This document shows, piece after piece, positions 7,504-14,832 of a stretch of DNA of 64,000 nucleotides. The stretch's first letter is position 1. Every line of letters starts with the position of its first letter. The stretch is from SVQP01 sp045606685 (GTDB lineage Bacteria > Bacillota > Clostridia > Oscillospirales > CAG-272). The position numbers and the translations under genes were made by a program. The stretch covers positions 1-64,000 of the forward strand of contig JAZUSJ010000081.1 in NCBI GenBank assembly GCA_045606685.1. Direction: 5' to 3'. A model generated the notes under the pieces. It searched no databases, had not been told where the DNA came from, and saw only the letters and a list, made by a program, of their open reading frames with translations.

Positions 7504-7532
7504 TTTACGGAATTTGACATTTGTGCTATAAT
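7504..7532 (+). promoter_or_regulatory. Promoter of surface-protein paralog 1 (TTTAC type)
   Basis: TTTACG (7504-7509), 17-base spacer and TATAAT (7527-7532). All four paralogs have a TTTAC(A/G) -35 box. Confidence 0.75.
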
Positions 7533-7586
7533 TGTACTGCGCATGATTTGCGACAAATAATACTATTTTAAAGGAGAATCTTCACT

Positions 7587-9164
7587 ATGAAAAGATTTCT
7601 TTCCGTGTTGTTGGTTGCTCTGATGGTACTGTCCCTGGCAGCTGCAATGGTAGTTCCTACCTCCGCAGCTCTCGAAGGCGACTGGGTTACCTCCAGAAGC
7701 GGCAGCGACTATGAAGACGAAGGTAGCTACTGCCCCGCACCCGGCTACCACTACGATGCAGAACTGGGCTTCGTAATGGATCCCCCCGTTTATGCAAAGG
7801 AAACCACCCCCTTCGTTCAGGCTCACCTCAAGAACCCCATCGACCTGAAGGCTAACAATGACGGTCAGGGTAACTCCGTTTCTCTGAAGATCAGAGTCCT
7901 TGAGTACGCTTACGACGGCGGCGAAATGAAGGACCAGTGGATCTGCTTCACCCTGAACAGCCAGCCCAGATCCACCCCCGGTGACACCAAGTACGGCGAA
8001 GGTCTGTGCATTCTGATCCGTGGCGGCGGCTACGGCTCTGCTCAGGTTCAGCCCTTCTATGTAGACAACGAGACCGGCAAGAGCTTCTCTCCTGCAGCAG
8101 CTTTCCCGAATGTTGAAGTTCCTATGAACGATCAGGATCAGGAAGAGTACACCTTTACCGTTAAGTACGTTGACGGCGGCTACGTTTACGCTGTAAACGG
8201 CACTGAGTTTGTTGCAGACGCAACTCTGAACGCTCACTTTGACAGAGTATTCGCTGAAGGCGCATACGTTGGCGTTCTTTGCCAGACCGGTGTTGCTGAC
8301 ACCAAGATCTCCCTCGCTATTACTGAATGGCTGGGCGAGCTTCCCGTAGGTGATGACAAGGCTGATCCCGAAGAGGACCTCCGTGAGAAGGCTCCCATCG
8401 CTGATTCCGCTACCATTGAGGCTAATATGCCTGCAGTTCTGTGGGATTCTACCTGCAGAGACTTCAGAAAGATCTCCGTAAGCGGTGGTGTTTATGAAGT
8501 AAAGGATGACGGCTCTGTTAAGATCACTGCTCAGACCAATTCTCCCTACATTTCCTTCGGCATTAAGTCCGAGGTTTCCTACGAAGCAAAGGACTTCCCC
8601 TACATCGCAGTTCTGACCAGAAACTGCTGGGCTAACAGCGGTAACGTTTTCTACTGCGCAGGTCCCATCCTTGCCGCTGAGAACACCTACAGCGAGAACT
8701 GGGATCCCACCGAGTTCGATTACGGCGAAGGCTGGACTCTGGGTATCATGGACTTCTCCGATTACGATGAAGACGGCTGGTACGGCAGAATCAACAGCCT
8801 GCGTATTGGCTATGACTTCGACGCAGATGATATCGCTGACGATGAGATGAACAATTTTGACGTAGCATTCATCGGTGCATTCCGTTCCGCTGAAGAGGCT
8901 GAGGCTTACACTCAGGCTTGGCTGACCTCTAAGGGCTACGCTGCAGAGCAGGTAACCACTGAGACTCCCACCACCGAGCAACCCACCACTGAGGCTCCCA
9001 CTACCGAGGCTCCCACTACCGAAGCTCCCGCCGGTAACCAGGGCGATGCTACCACCGATGCAACCGAAGAGCCCAAGAAGGGCTGCGGCTCCATCATTGC
9101 TGCTCCCGTAGTAGTTATGGTTGCTGTTCTCGGCGTTGCATTCGTTGCAAAGAAGAAGGACTAA
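7587..9164 (+). CDS. Secreted, tail-anchored surface protein, paralog 1
   Basis: The 525-residue protein starts at ATG 7587 after AAAGGAG. A signal peptide (about 1-29; cleavage likely after PTSA) precedes a mature N-terminus beginning LEGDWVTSRSGSDY. Two beta-rich parts follow: residues about 30-250 (DLKANNDGQGNSVSLKI, YGEGLCILIRGGG) and about 270-450 (MPAVLWDSTCRDFRKISVSG, YDFDADDIADDE). They look like carbohydrate-binding or LamG-type sandwiches, but I cannot name the family. A TTEAP-repeat linker, GCGS, a hydrophobic stretch and KKKD close the protein. Codon use is strongly biased, like that of rpsB and tsf (Lys almost always AAG), which predicts high expression. A terminator follows, so it is monocistronic. 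It is probably an abundant envelope protein (inference). Confidence 0.85.
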   Translation: MKRFLSVLLVALMVLSLAAAMVVPTSAALEGDWVTSRSGSDYEDEGSYCPAPGYHYDAELGFVMDPPVYAKETTPFVQAHLKNPIDLKANNDGQGNSVSLKIRVLEYAYDGGEMKDQWICFTLNSQPRSTPGDTKYGEGLCILIRGGGYGSAQVQPFYVDNETGKSFSPAAAFPNVEVPMNDQDQEEYTFTVKYVDGGYVYAVNGTEFVADATLNAHFDRVFAEGAYVGVLCQTGVADTKISLAITEWLGELPVGDDKADPEEDLREKAPIADSATIEANMPAVLWDSTCRDFRKISVSGGVYEVKDDGSVKITAQTNSPYISFGIKSEVSYEAKDFPYIAVLTRNCWANSGNVFYCAGPILAAENTYSENWDPTEFDYGEGWTLGIMDFSDYDEDGWYGRINSLRIGYDFDADDIADDEMNNFDVAFIGAFRSAEEAEAYTQAWLTSKGYAAEQVTTETPTTEQPTTEAPTTEAPTTEAPAGNQGDATTDATEEPKKGCGSIIAAPVVVMVAVLGVAFVAKKKD

Positions 9165-9196
9165 TTCTTAATTGAATTTTTCATTCACCCATCAAA

Positions 9197-9226
9197 GGGG
9201 CTGCCGCTTGCGGCAGCCCCTTTTTG
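9197..9226 (+). terminator. Strong terminator after paralog 1
   Basis: Eleven-base stem GGGGCTGCCGC/GCGGCAGCCCC followed by TTTTT. Confidence 0.92.
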
Positions 9227-9330
9227 TGCTGTTTTGCAATATCTTACATGAAATCAGTAAATTGCATATCGTGCTGAATTACTGTCCGTTCAAGCGTAAA
9301 ATTGGTAAAATATTTCGTACAAAGCGTCAA

Positions 9331-9360
9331 TTTACAAGGGTAAATCCTCCGTGCTATAAT
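9331..9360 (+). promoter_or_regulatory. Promoter of surface-protein paralog 2
   Basis: TTTACA (9331-9336), 18-base spacer and TATAAT (9355-9360). Confidence 0.75.
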
Positions 9361-9404
9361 GAAAAAGCGCACAAGCGCAAATTATTCTAAAGGAGCATAC
9401 CGCA

Positions 9405-10967
9405 ATGAAAAAAACGATCTCAATTATGATGATGGTCGCAATGCTTTTGTGTACAGCAAGCGTTCTCCTACAGCCTGCCGGGGCAGTCGTGGAGGGCGAT
9501 TGGGTAACCACAAGACGCGCCAATGATTATGACGACGAGCAGAATTACTCAACTCCTGCAGCAGGGTACGAGTACACCCCTGATGGTTTTCAGACAATAT
9601 CGCCCGATTATACCAACAGCACGGTTTATCAACAGGTACATACAAGACAGGCTATTGATCTCAAGGGTAACAACGACGGGCAAGGACATGCGATTGCGCT
9701 GACCTTTACCGTTCTTGATTATCCTTATGGAGGAAAAACCGACGAGGATCAATGGATCGCTATTACGCTCAACAGCCAAGAAAAGGCTAACCAGGGTTCG
9801 GTAGAAAACGGTGAAGGCCTGTGTATACTGATCCGTCAAAACGTTGGCGGTTCGGTTCTTGAACCCGGGAAAGCGCAAGCACAGTACCATTATGTAGACA
9901 AGGACGGCAAGGGATTTGCTGCATTCACGCTGCCCAATATTACTGTTCCGTTGAATGAGGAAGGCAAGGAGATCTATAGCTTTACGGTGACTTATGACGG
10001 CACAGGCTACGTGTTTAACCTCTGCGGCACAGAAACCAAGGACGAATATCTGAATACACTTTTGGATAAGGTGTGTGCAGACGGTGCGTATCTTGGCATT
10101 ACTATGCATTCGGGTGTTTCAGGAGCAACCGCTTCCATGCTGATCAGCAGCTTCCAGGGCGAAGTACCCTTCGGTGATGACCGCGCAGATCCCCAGCCCA
10201 ACGTTAAAAACTTTGCCCCCATTGCGGATTCTTCGACGGTTGAAGTAAATCAGCCTGCAGTATTGTGGGATTCGACTTGCAGGGATTTCGATAAGATCGA
10301 CTTAGTTGGAGCAAGCTATGAGGTGCAGGAGAACGGGACCGTCAAGCTGACCACGCAGACCTTAGCACCTTATCTGTTTATGGGAGTCAAATCCGAGATT
10401 TCTTACGAGGCGGTTGATTTTCCCGTGATCGCGATTTTGACAAAGGATTGCTTTGCAAACGATGGCGTGATCTTTTATTGCGCAGGAAGCGTACTGGCAG
10501 CCAAAGAGGAATGCAGCGATTCAATGGAGCTTGACTCCTATTCTTACGGAGATGGATGGGCGCTTGGTATTTATGATCTGTCCGACGATGAGGCCTGGGC
10601 AGGCAGAATCAACGCGATCCGTATTGGCTTTGGCTTCTCAGCAGACGATCTGACCGATGAAGAGTATAATAACTTCAAAATTGCTTATTACGGTGCGTTC
10701 CGATCTGAAGAGGAGGCGGTTGCATATGCAGAGGCTTATCTGACCAATCTTAACGGCGGTGAGTTACCTACGGAACAAACGACGACCGAACCCGAAGTAA
10801 ATACAACAAAAGCACCCGACACCGATGCCCCTACAACGGATGATACAGATACCAAGGATGTCATCAACGATACGGAACAACCGGTCGGCTGTAAGGCATA
10901 TGCAGCCCCCATTGTTGCATTGATTGCATTTTTCGGAGCTGCATACGTGATAAAGAAAAGGGGCTGA
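9405..10967 (+). CDS. Secreted, tail-anchored surface protein, paralog 2
   Basis: The 520-residue protein starts at ATG 9405 after AAAGGAG. A signal peptide is followed by EGDWVTTRRANDYDDE and the same two ectodomain parts as its neighbours. Conserved blocks include YTPDGFQTISPDYTN, GEGLCILIR, NQPAVLWDSTCRDFDKIDL and SAPDDLTDEE-like acidic loops. The linker is shorter and mixed (TTEPEVNTTKAPDTDAPTTD). The tail reads GCKAY, then an apolar helix and KKRG. Codon use is less biased than in paralogs 1 and 3, which suggests weaker expression. No terminator is visible before paralog 3, so read-through is possible. Confidence 0.85.
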   Translation: MKKTISIMMMVAMLLCTASVLLQPAGAVVEGDWVTTRRANDYDDEQNYSTPAAGYEYTPDGFQTISPDYTNSTVYQQVHTRQAIDLKGNNDGQGHAIALTFTVLDYPYGGKTDEDQWIAITLNSQEKANQGSVENGEGLCILIRQNVGGSVLEPGKAQAQYHYVDKDGKGFAAFTLPNITVPLNEEGKEIYSFTVTYDGTGYVFNLCGTETKDEYLNTLLDKVCADGAYLGITMHSGVSGATASMLISSFQGEVPFGDDRADPQPNVKNFAPIADSSTVEVNQPAVLWDSTCRDFDKIDLVGASYEVQENGTVKLTTQTLAPYLFMGVKSEISYEAVDFPVIAILTKDCFANDGVIFYCAGSVLAAKEECSDSMELDSYSYGDGWALGIYDLSDDEAWAGRINAIRIGFGFSADDLTDEEYNNFKIAYYGAFRSEEEAVAYAEAYLTNLNGGELPTEQTTTEPEVNTTKAPDTDAPTTDDTDTKDVINDTEQPVGCKAYAAPIVALIAFFGAAYVIKKRG

Positions 10968-11059
10968 TTTACCGTCAAATGACTCATTCATCTCAGTATG
11001 TTTGGATTAATTTGTCTATGTTGTCGTTATATTAGTCGCGATTTTGTGCAATATCTCCA

Positions 11060-11088
11060 TTTACAGGCGAGCGACTTGGTGATATAAT
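11060..11088 (+). promoter_or_regulatory. Promoter of surface-protein paralog 3
   Basis: TTTACA (11060-11065), 17-base spacer and TATAAT (11083-11088). Confidence 0.75.
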
Positions 11089-11125
11089 ATTCATGTCAAT
11101 AAATTCTAAGAAAAGGAGAAAAATC

Positions 11126-12685
11126 ATGAAGAAATTTTTGACAGTTTTGCTGGCAATGAGCATGGTAATTGCTTCCATGACATTACTGGCAGTACCCGCA
11201 AGTGCGGACATCGTTGAAGGTGACTGGGTAACCTCCAGAGCCGGAGACGCATATGAGGAGGACGTAACGGATTATACTCCCGCAGCAGGCTATAAGTATA
11301 CCCCCGACGGCTTCCAGACCATTGCTCCTGATTTTACCAACTGTAACCCCTACGTACAGGCGCATACCAGAATTGCTTATAATCTGAAGGCTCCCAATGC
11401 TGATGAAAACGGCAATGCGCTTTCCGTTAAGTTTACCGTTCAGGATTTCGCATACGGCGGTGAATACAACAACAAAGACGAATGGATTGCAATCACTCTC
11501 AACAGCGATCCTGTCGTAACCCAGGGTAATCCTAAGTACGGCTCCGGTCTGTGCATCCTGATCCGCGGTGCCGGCAACGGTGCTGCCACCGGACAGCCTC
11601 ACTATTCCGATAAGGAAAATAACCAGTTCCAGCTTTTCACGCAGGGACAAATCAGCCCCACGCTCAATGATAAGGAACAGGAAGAATATTACTTCTCAAT
11701 CAAGCATGACGGTACAAAGTATGTGATGAATCTGTGCGGCGTTGAATTCAGCGATCCGGATGGTAACCTTGACAGAATTTTAGACGAACAGTGCGCAGAA
11801 GGTGCATATCTCGGCATTACTCTGATGACCACCGAGATCGAAACACCCGCTTCCTTTATTATCACCGAATTCCAGGGCCAGGTTCCTTTCGGTGAAGACA
11901 CAGCAGAGCCTGAAACCAACGTTAAGTCGTTTGCAGAGATCGCGGATTCTTCTACCGTAGCTGCAGGTCAACCTGCTGTTATCTGGGACGGCAAGGGCGA
12001 GTTCTACGATAAGATCTCCATTTCCAATGCCGACTATACCGTACAGGGAAACGGTATTGTATCTCTGAAGGCAACCAGCGCCACTCCTTACATCAGCTTT
12101 AACATCAAGAATGATATTTCTTACGAAGCATCCGATTTCCCGATCATCGTTGCATTGACCAAGAATTGCGCTGCATTTGACGGTCAGATGTACTACTATT
12201 CCGGCAGAACTCTGGGCGCAAACGCAGATTGCCTGATGGACATCATCTACGACGAATATGATTTCGGTGAAGGTTGGGGTATGTCTGTTTTGGATCTGAA
12301 TGAGGATCCCGAATGGGAAGGCAGAATGAACGGTATGAGACTTGACTTCCTTGAAGTTGATTACACCGATGAAGAATCTGCAAGCTTTGATGTTGCTTAT
12401 TTCGCTGCATTCCGTACTGAAGAGGAAGCAGTAGAGTATGCTAAGAGCTATCTGATCGCTTTGCTTGGCAAGCTGCCTGAAACGACTGAAAAGCCCACCG
12501 AAGAGCCTACAACCGAAGCTCCTACGACTGAGGAAAAGACAAATGCTCCCACTGAGGAGACTCCCTCTGATGAGGTTACTACCGGTGCTGATGAAAACAC
12601 AGGCTGCAAGGCATTTGCCGCAGCTCCCGTGGTAGCACTGATTGCAGTTCTGAGCGTTGCATTTGTTGCAAAGAAGAAGGACTGA
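11126..12685 (+). CDS. Secreted, tail-anchored surface protein, paralog 3
   Basis: The 519-residue protein starts at ATG 11126, 8 bases after AAAAGGAG; an in-frame ATG 33 bases earlier lies before that site and is rejected. A signal peptide (MKKFLTVLLAMSMVIASM and on) precedes VEGDWVTSRAGDAYEED. The two-part ectodomain is shared, with GSGLCILIRGAG in the first half and QPAVIWDGKGEFYDKISI in the second. A Thr/Glu/Pro linker leads to GCKAF, an apolar helix and KKKD. Biased codons like paralog 1 predict high expression. It has its own promoter and terminator. Confidence 0.85.
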   Translation: MKKFLTVLLAMSMVIASMTLLAVPASADIVEGDWVTSRAGDAYEEDVTDYTPAAGYKYTPDGFQTIAPDFTNCNPYVQAHTRIAYNLKAPNADENGNALSVKFTVQDFAYGGEYNNKDEWIAITLNSDPVVTQGNPKYGSGLCILIRGAGNGAATGQPHYSDKENNQFQLFTQGQISPTLNDKEQEEYYFSIKHDGTKYVMNLCGVEFSDPDGNLDRILDEQCAEGAYLGITLMTTEIETPASFIITEFQGQVPFGEDTAEPETNVKSFAEIADSSTVAAGQPAVIWDGKGEFYDKISISNADYTVQGNGIVSLKATSATPYISFNIKNDISYEASDFPIIVALTKNCAAFDGQMYYYSGRTLGANADCLMDIIYDEYDFGEGWGMSVLDLNEDPEWEGRMNGMRLDFLEVDYTDEESASFDVAYFAAFRTEEEAVEYAKSYLIALLGKLPETTEKPTEEPTTEAPTTEEKTNAPTEETPSDEVTTGADENTGCKAFAAAPVVALIAVLSVAFVAKKKD

Positions 12686-12696
12686 CATGAAATTTC

Positions 12697-12733
12697 CAAT
12701 GGCTGACGCTGTGCGTCAGCCATTGTTATTTTT
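12697..12733 (+). terminator. Strong terminator after paralog 3
   Basis: Thirteen-base perfect stem CAATGGCTGACGC/GCGTCAGCCATTG with a 3-base loop, then TTATTTTT. Confidence 0.92.
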
Positions 12734-12770
12734 GCACGAAACATATGCACAAATTTGTGAAATGTCACCA

Positions 12771-12799
12771 TTTACATTAAAAGGGATAAGTGATATAAT
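12771..12799 (+). promoter_or_regulatory. Promoter of surface-protein paralog 4
   Basis: TTTACA (12771-12776), 17-base spacer and TATAAT (12794-12799). Confidence 0.75.
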
Positions 12800-12831
12800 A
12801 TATGTAATAATTCCAAAAAAGGAGAAATTTT

Positions 12832-14373
12832 ATGAAAAAATTGATTTCAATCACCTTGACTGTTGTCATGCTGCTTTCTCTGGCATCTGTGATGATGATT
12901 CACGGTTCAGCAATTGTTGAAGGTGACTGGACCGTTTCCCGAGCAGCAGATGACTATCAGGATCCGGACAGCTACAGACCTTATTGCGGCTATCGATATG
13001 ATTTGAACAAGGGCCTTGTTTTGGTTTCTGCGGACTATACCAATAACACCCCTTATACACACGTTCATACCAAGTCGACCTATAGTCTGAAGGATAACAA
13101 CGCAGCAGGAAACGGAAAATCCATATCTTTGGAATTTACCGTGACCGATTTTGCATACCAGGGAAGTGATCACTGGGTTGGTATTTCGCTTCACAGCCGG
13201 GAAATCTTCGCTCCCGGTCAGAAGGGCTATGGCGAGGGTGTATCCGTGCTGATCCGCGGTGCAGGCGAAGGTGCGGCTATTGCGCAGTTCCACTATCTCA
13301 ACGACGACAGAGGATATACGCTGTTCAGCCAGCAGCAAATCACTATCCCGGTCAACGAGCAGGGACAGGAAACCTACACCTTTGAGGTAGAATATACCGG
13401 TACGGGCTATGCATTTTATCTGTGCGGAACCAAGTTTGAGGACGTTACGAAATTGGCGGACGAAACGCTCGATACCTATTGCGCAGACGGTGCGTACGTA
13501 GGCCTTTCTTTCTATTCCACCGAGTCAGGAACTCCCATTGAAGCGTATATCAGCAAGTTCCAGGGCGAAGTACCCTTTGGCGAGGATAGCATGGAAGCTG
13601 AGGAAAACCGCAATAACTTTGCTCCCATCATTGATTCTTCGACCGTGCCTGAAGGTCAGCCCGCGCTGATCTGGAACTCTGCCATGGAGCAGTTCAATAA
13701 GCTGCAGGGCTCGAACATTGACCTTGTTGTAAATGATAACGGTACGATTGGGGCAACAGCTGTAAATCCTTCGGGTTACTTCATTTTCTCTCCCAAGGTA
13801 TCTGTTTCTTATGAGGCTGCTGATTTCCCGGTGATCGCAATTCTGACAAGAGCCTGCTATGCGGAATCCGGCTTGATCTATTATAGCGCAGGTCACAATC
13901 TGAGTGCTGCGCCCGATTGCAGCAGTGAGATAGATCTTGCTGAATATAATTTCGGTGAAGATTGGTGCATGGGCCTGTTGGATCTGACAGACGATCTTGA
14001 TTGGCAGGGAAGAGTCAATATGATCCGTATGGATATTCAAAATGTTGACAATACCGACGAGGAAATGAAGCACTATGATATCGCTTATCTGGCCTGCTTC
14101 CGTACGATTGAGGATGCTGAGCAATATGCGAAGGACTATCTGATCGGATTGCTTGGCAAGCTCCCCGAAACGACCGAGAAGGAAACCGATCCTCCCAAAA
14201 CAGAAGAAACCGAAACCAAAGCTCCCTCTTCTGACCAGACTGAGGAACAGGGCGGTGAGCAGAGCACGCAAGAAGAGCAGAAGAGCAAAGGCTGCGGCTC
14301 GGTTGTAGCTGCTCCTGCAATCGTTCTGATCGCATCACTTGGCGTTGCGGTTGTCTCTAAAAAGAAGAAATAA
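12832..14373 (+). CDS. Secreted, tail-anchored surface protein, paralog 4
   Basis: The 513-residue protein starts at ATG 12832 after AAAAAAGGAG. A signal peptide is followed by VEGDWTVSRAADDYQD. It is the most divergent copy: the second half reads GQPALIWNSAMEQFNKLQGS, losing the WDSTCRDF block of paralogs 1 and 2. The linker is more Lys/Glu/Gln-rich. The tail is GCGSVVAAPAIVLIASLGVA followed by KKKK. No simple terminator follows; the inverted hairpin-chain element begins 28 bases after the stop and could end transcription. Confidence 0.85.
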   Translation: MKKLISITLTVVMLLSLASVMMIHGSAIVEGDWTVSRAADDYQDPDSYRPYCGYRYDLNKGLVLVSADYTNNTPYTHVHTKSTYSLKDNNAAGNGKSISLEFTVTDFAYQGSDHWVGISLHSREIFAPGQKGYGEGVSVLIRGAGEGAAIAQFHYLNDDRGYTLFSQQQITIPVNEQGQETYTFEVEYTGTGYAFYLCGTKFEDVTKLADETLDTYCADGAYVGLSFYSTESGTPIEAYISKFQGEVPFGEDSMEAEENRNNFAPIIDSSTVPEGQPALIWNSAMEQFNKLQGSNIDLVVNDNGTIGATAVNPSGYFIFSPKVSVSYEAADFPVIAILTRACYAESGLIYYSAGHNLSAAPDCSSEIDLAEYNFGEDWCMGLLDLTDDLDWQGRVNMIRMDIQNVDNTDEEMKHYDIAYLACFRTIEDAEQYAKDYLIGLLGKLPETTEKETDPPKTEETETKAPSSDQTEEQGGEQSTQEEQKSKGCGSVVAAPAIVLIASLGVAVVSKKKK

Positions 14374-14400
14374 TATATCGTAGAAGGTGCCGATGCAAAT

Positions 14401-14753
14401 GGGTGATGTCCTTATCGGAGAAATAAGATAGGGGTATGGGCGCAGCCCGATGCATTTGTTAAACAAATGCGAAACTGGCAATAAAAACAGAAAGAGAGAG
14501 TAACACGGTTACAAAATTCCGTGAAGCTCTCTCTCTTTTTCTGCTTTTTTAGTGATATTCTTTGCTTTCGCAAAGAGTGATATTGCCCTTGCGGGCAGTG
14601 ATATTGTTTGGCTACGCCTCACAGTGATATTCTATTCGCCCATAAGCTCGCGGAGCGAATACCACTCGGCGTAAGCCGAATATCACTGCGTAGCAATATC
14701 ACTCGCCAAAGGCGAATAGAACTGGTGTGATACTCCGATAAGAGTATCACGCC
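14401..14753 (-). ncRNA. Hairpin-chain element, copy B (inverted)
   Basis: Read on the minus strand it aligns with copy A over its whole length, from the GGTGTGATACTC stem (near 14753) to the GATAAGGACA end (near 14405). Several stems differ in sequence but stay paired: TGCCC-GCAA-GGGCA replaces ATTGC-GCAA-GCAAT, CGGC-TTAC-GCCG replaces CGGC-ATAT-GCCG, and CTTTGC-GAAA-GCAAAG has another GNRA loop. Inside the purine/pyrimidine hairpin CACGG/CCGTG replaces CACGG/CTGTG (G-C for G-U). These paired changes point to selection on RNA structure. Its minus-strand end faces the 3' end of paralog 4, and its head abuts the lipoprotein promoter. Confidence 0.7.
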
Positions 14754-14770
14754 AATGCCTCGGCGCCTTC

Positions 14771-14799
14771 TTGACAAATATCATGATTTGTTGTATAAT
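14771..14799 (+). promoter_or_regulatory. Consensus sigma-A promoter of the lipoprotein gene
   Basis: TTGACA (14771-14776), 17-base spacer and TATAAT (14794-14799), 33 bases before the start codon. Confidence 0.88.
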
Positions 14800-14832
14800 A
14801 ATAGAAATACATCCCAAGAAAGGATTTCAGGC

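Noticed and set aside
7514..7532. TTGACA at 7514-7519 as the -35 box of surface-protein paralog 1
   Set aside because: It lies only 7 bases from TATAAT; the TTTACG box at 7504 has the correct 17-base spacing and matches the other three paralogs.
7563..8981. Very long minus-strand frame opposite surface-protein paralog 1 (also similar ones opposite paralogs 2-4, the lipoprotein and rpsB-tsf)
   Set aside because: These are antisense shadows created by strongly biased codons; signal peptide, promoters and terminators all support the plus strand.
8950..9045. Tandem ACTACCGAGGCTCCC-like DNA repeats as a CRISPR or other array
   Set aside because: They are in-frame codon repeats of the TTEAP linker, with no spacers.
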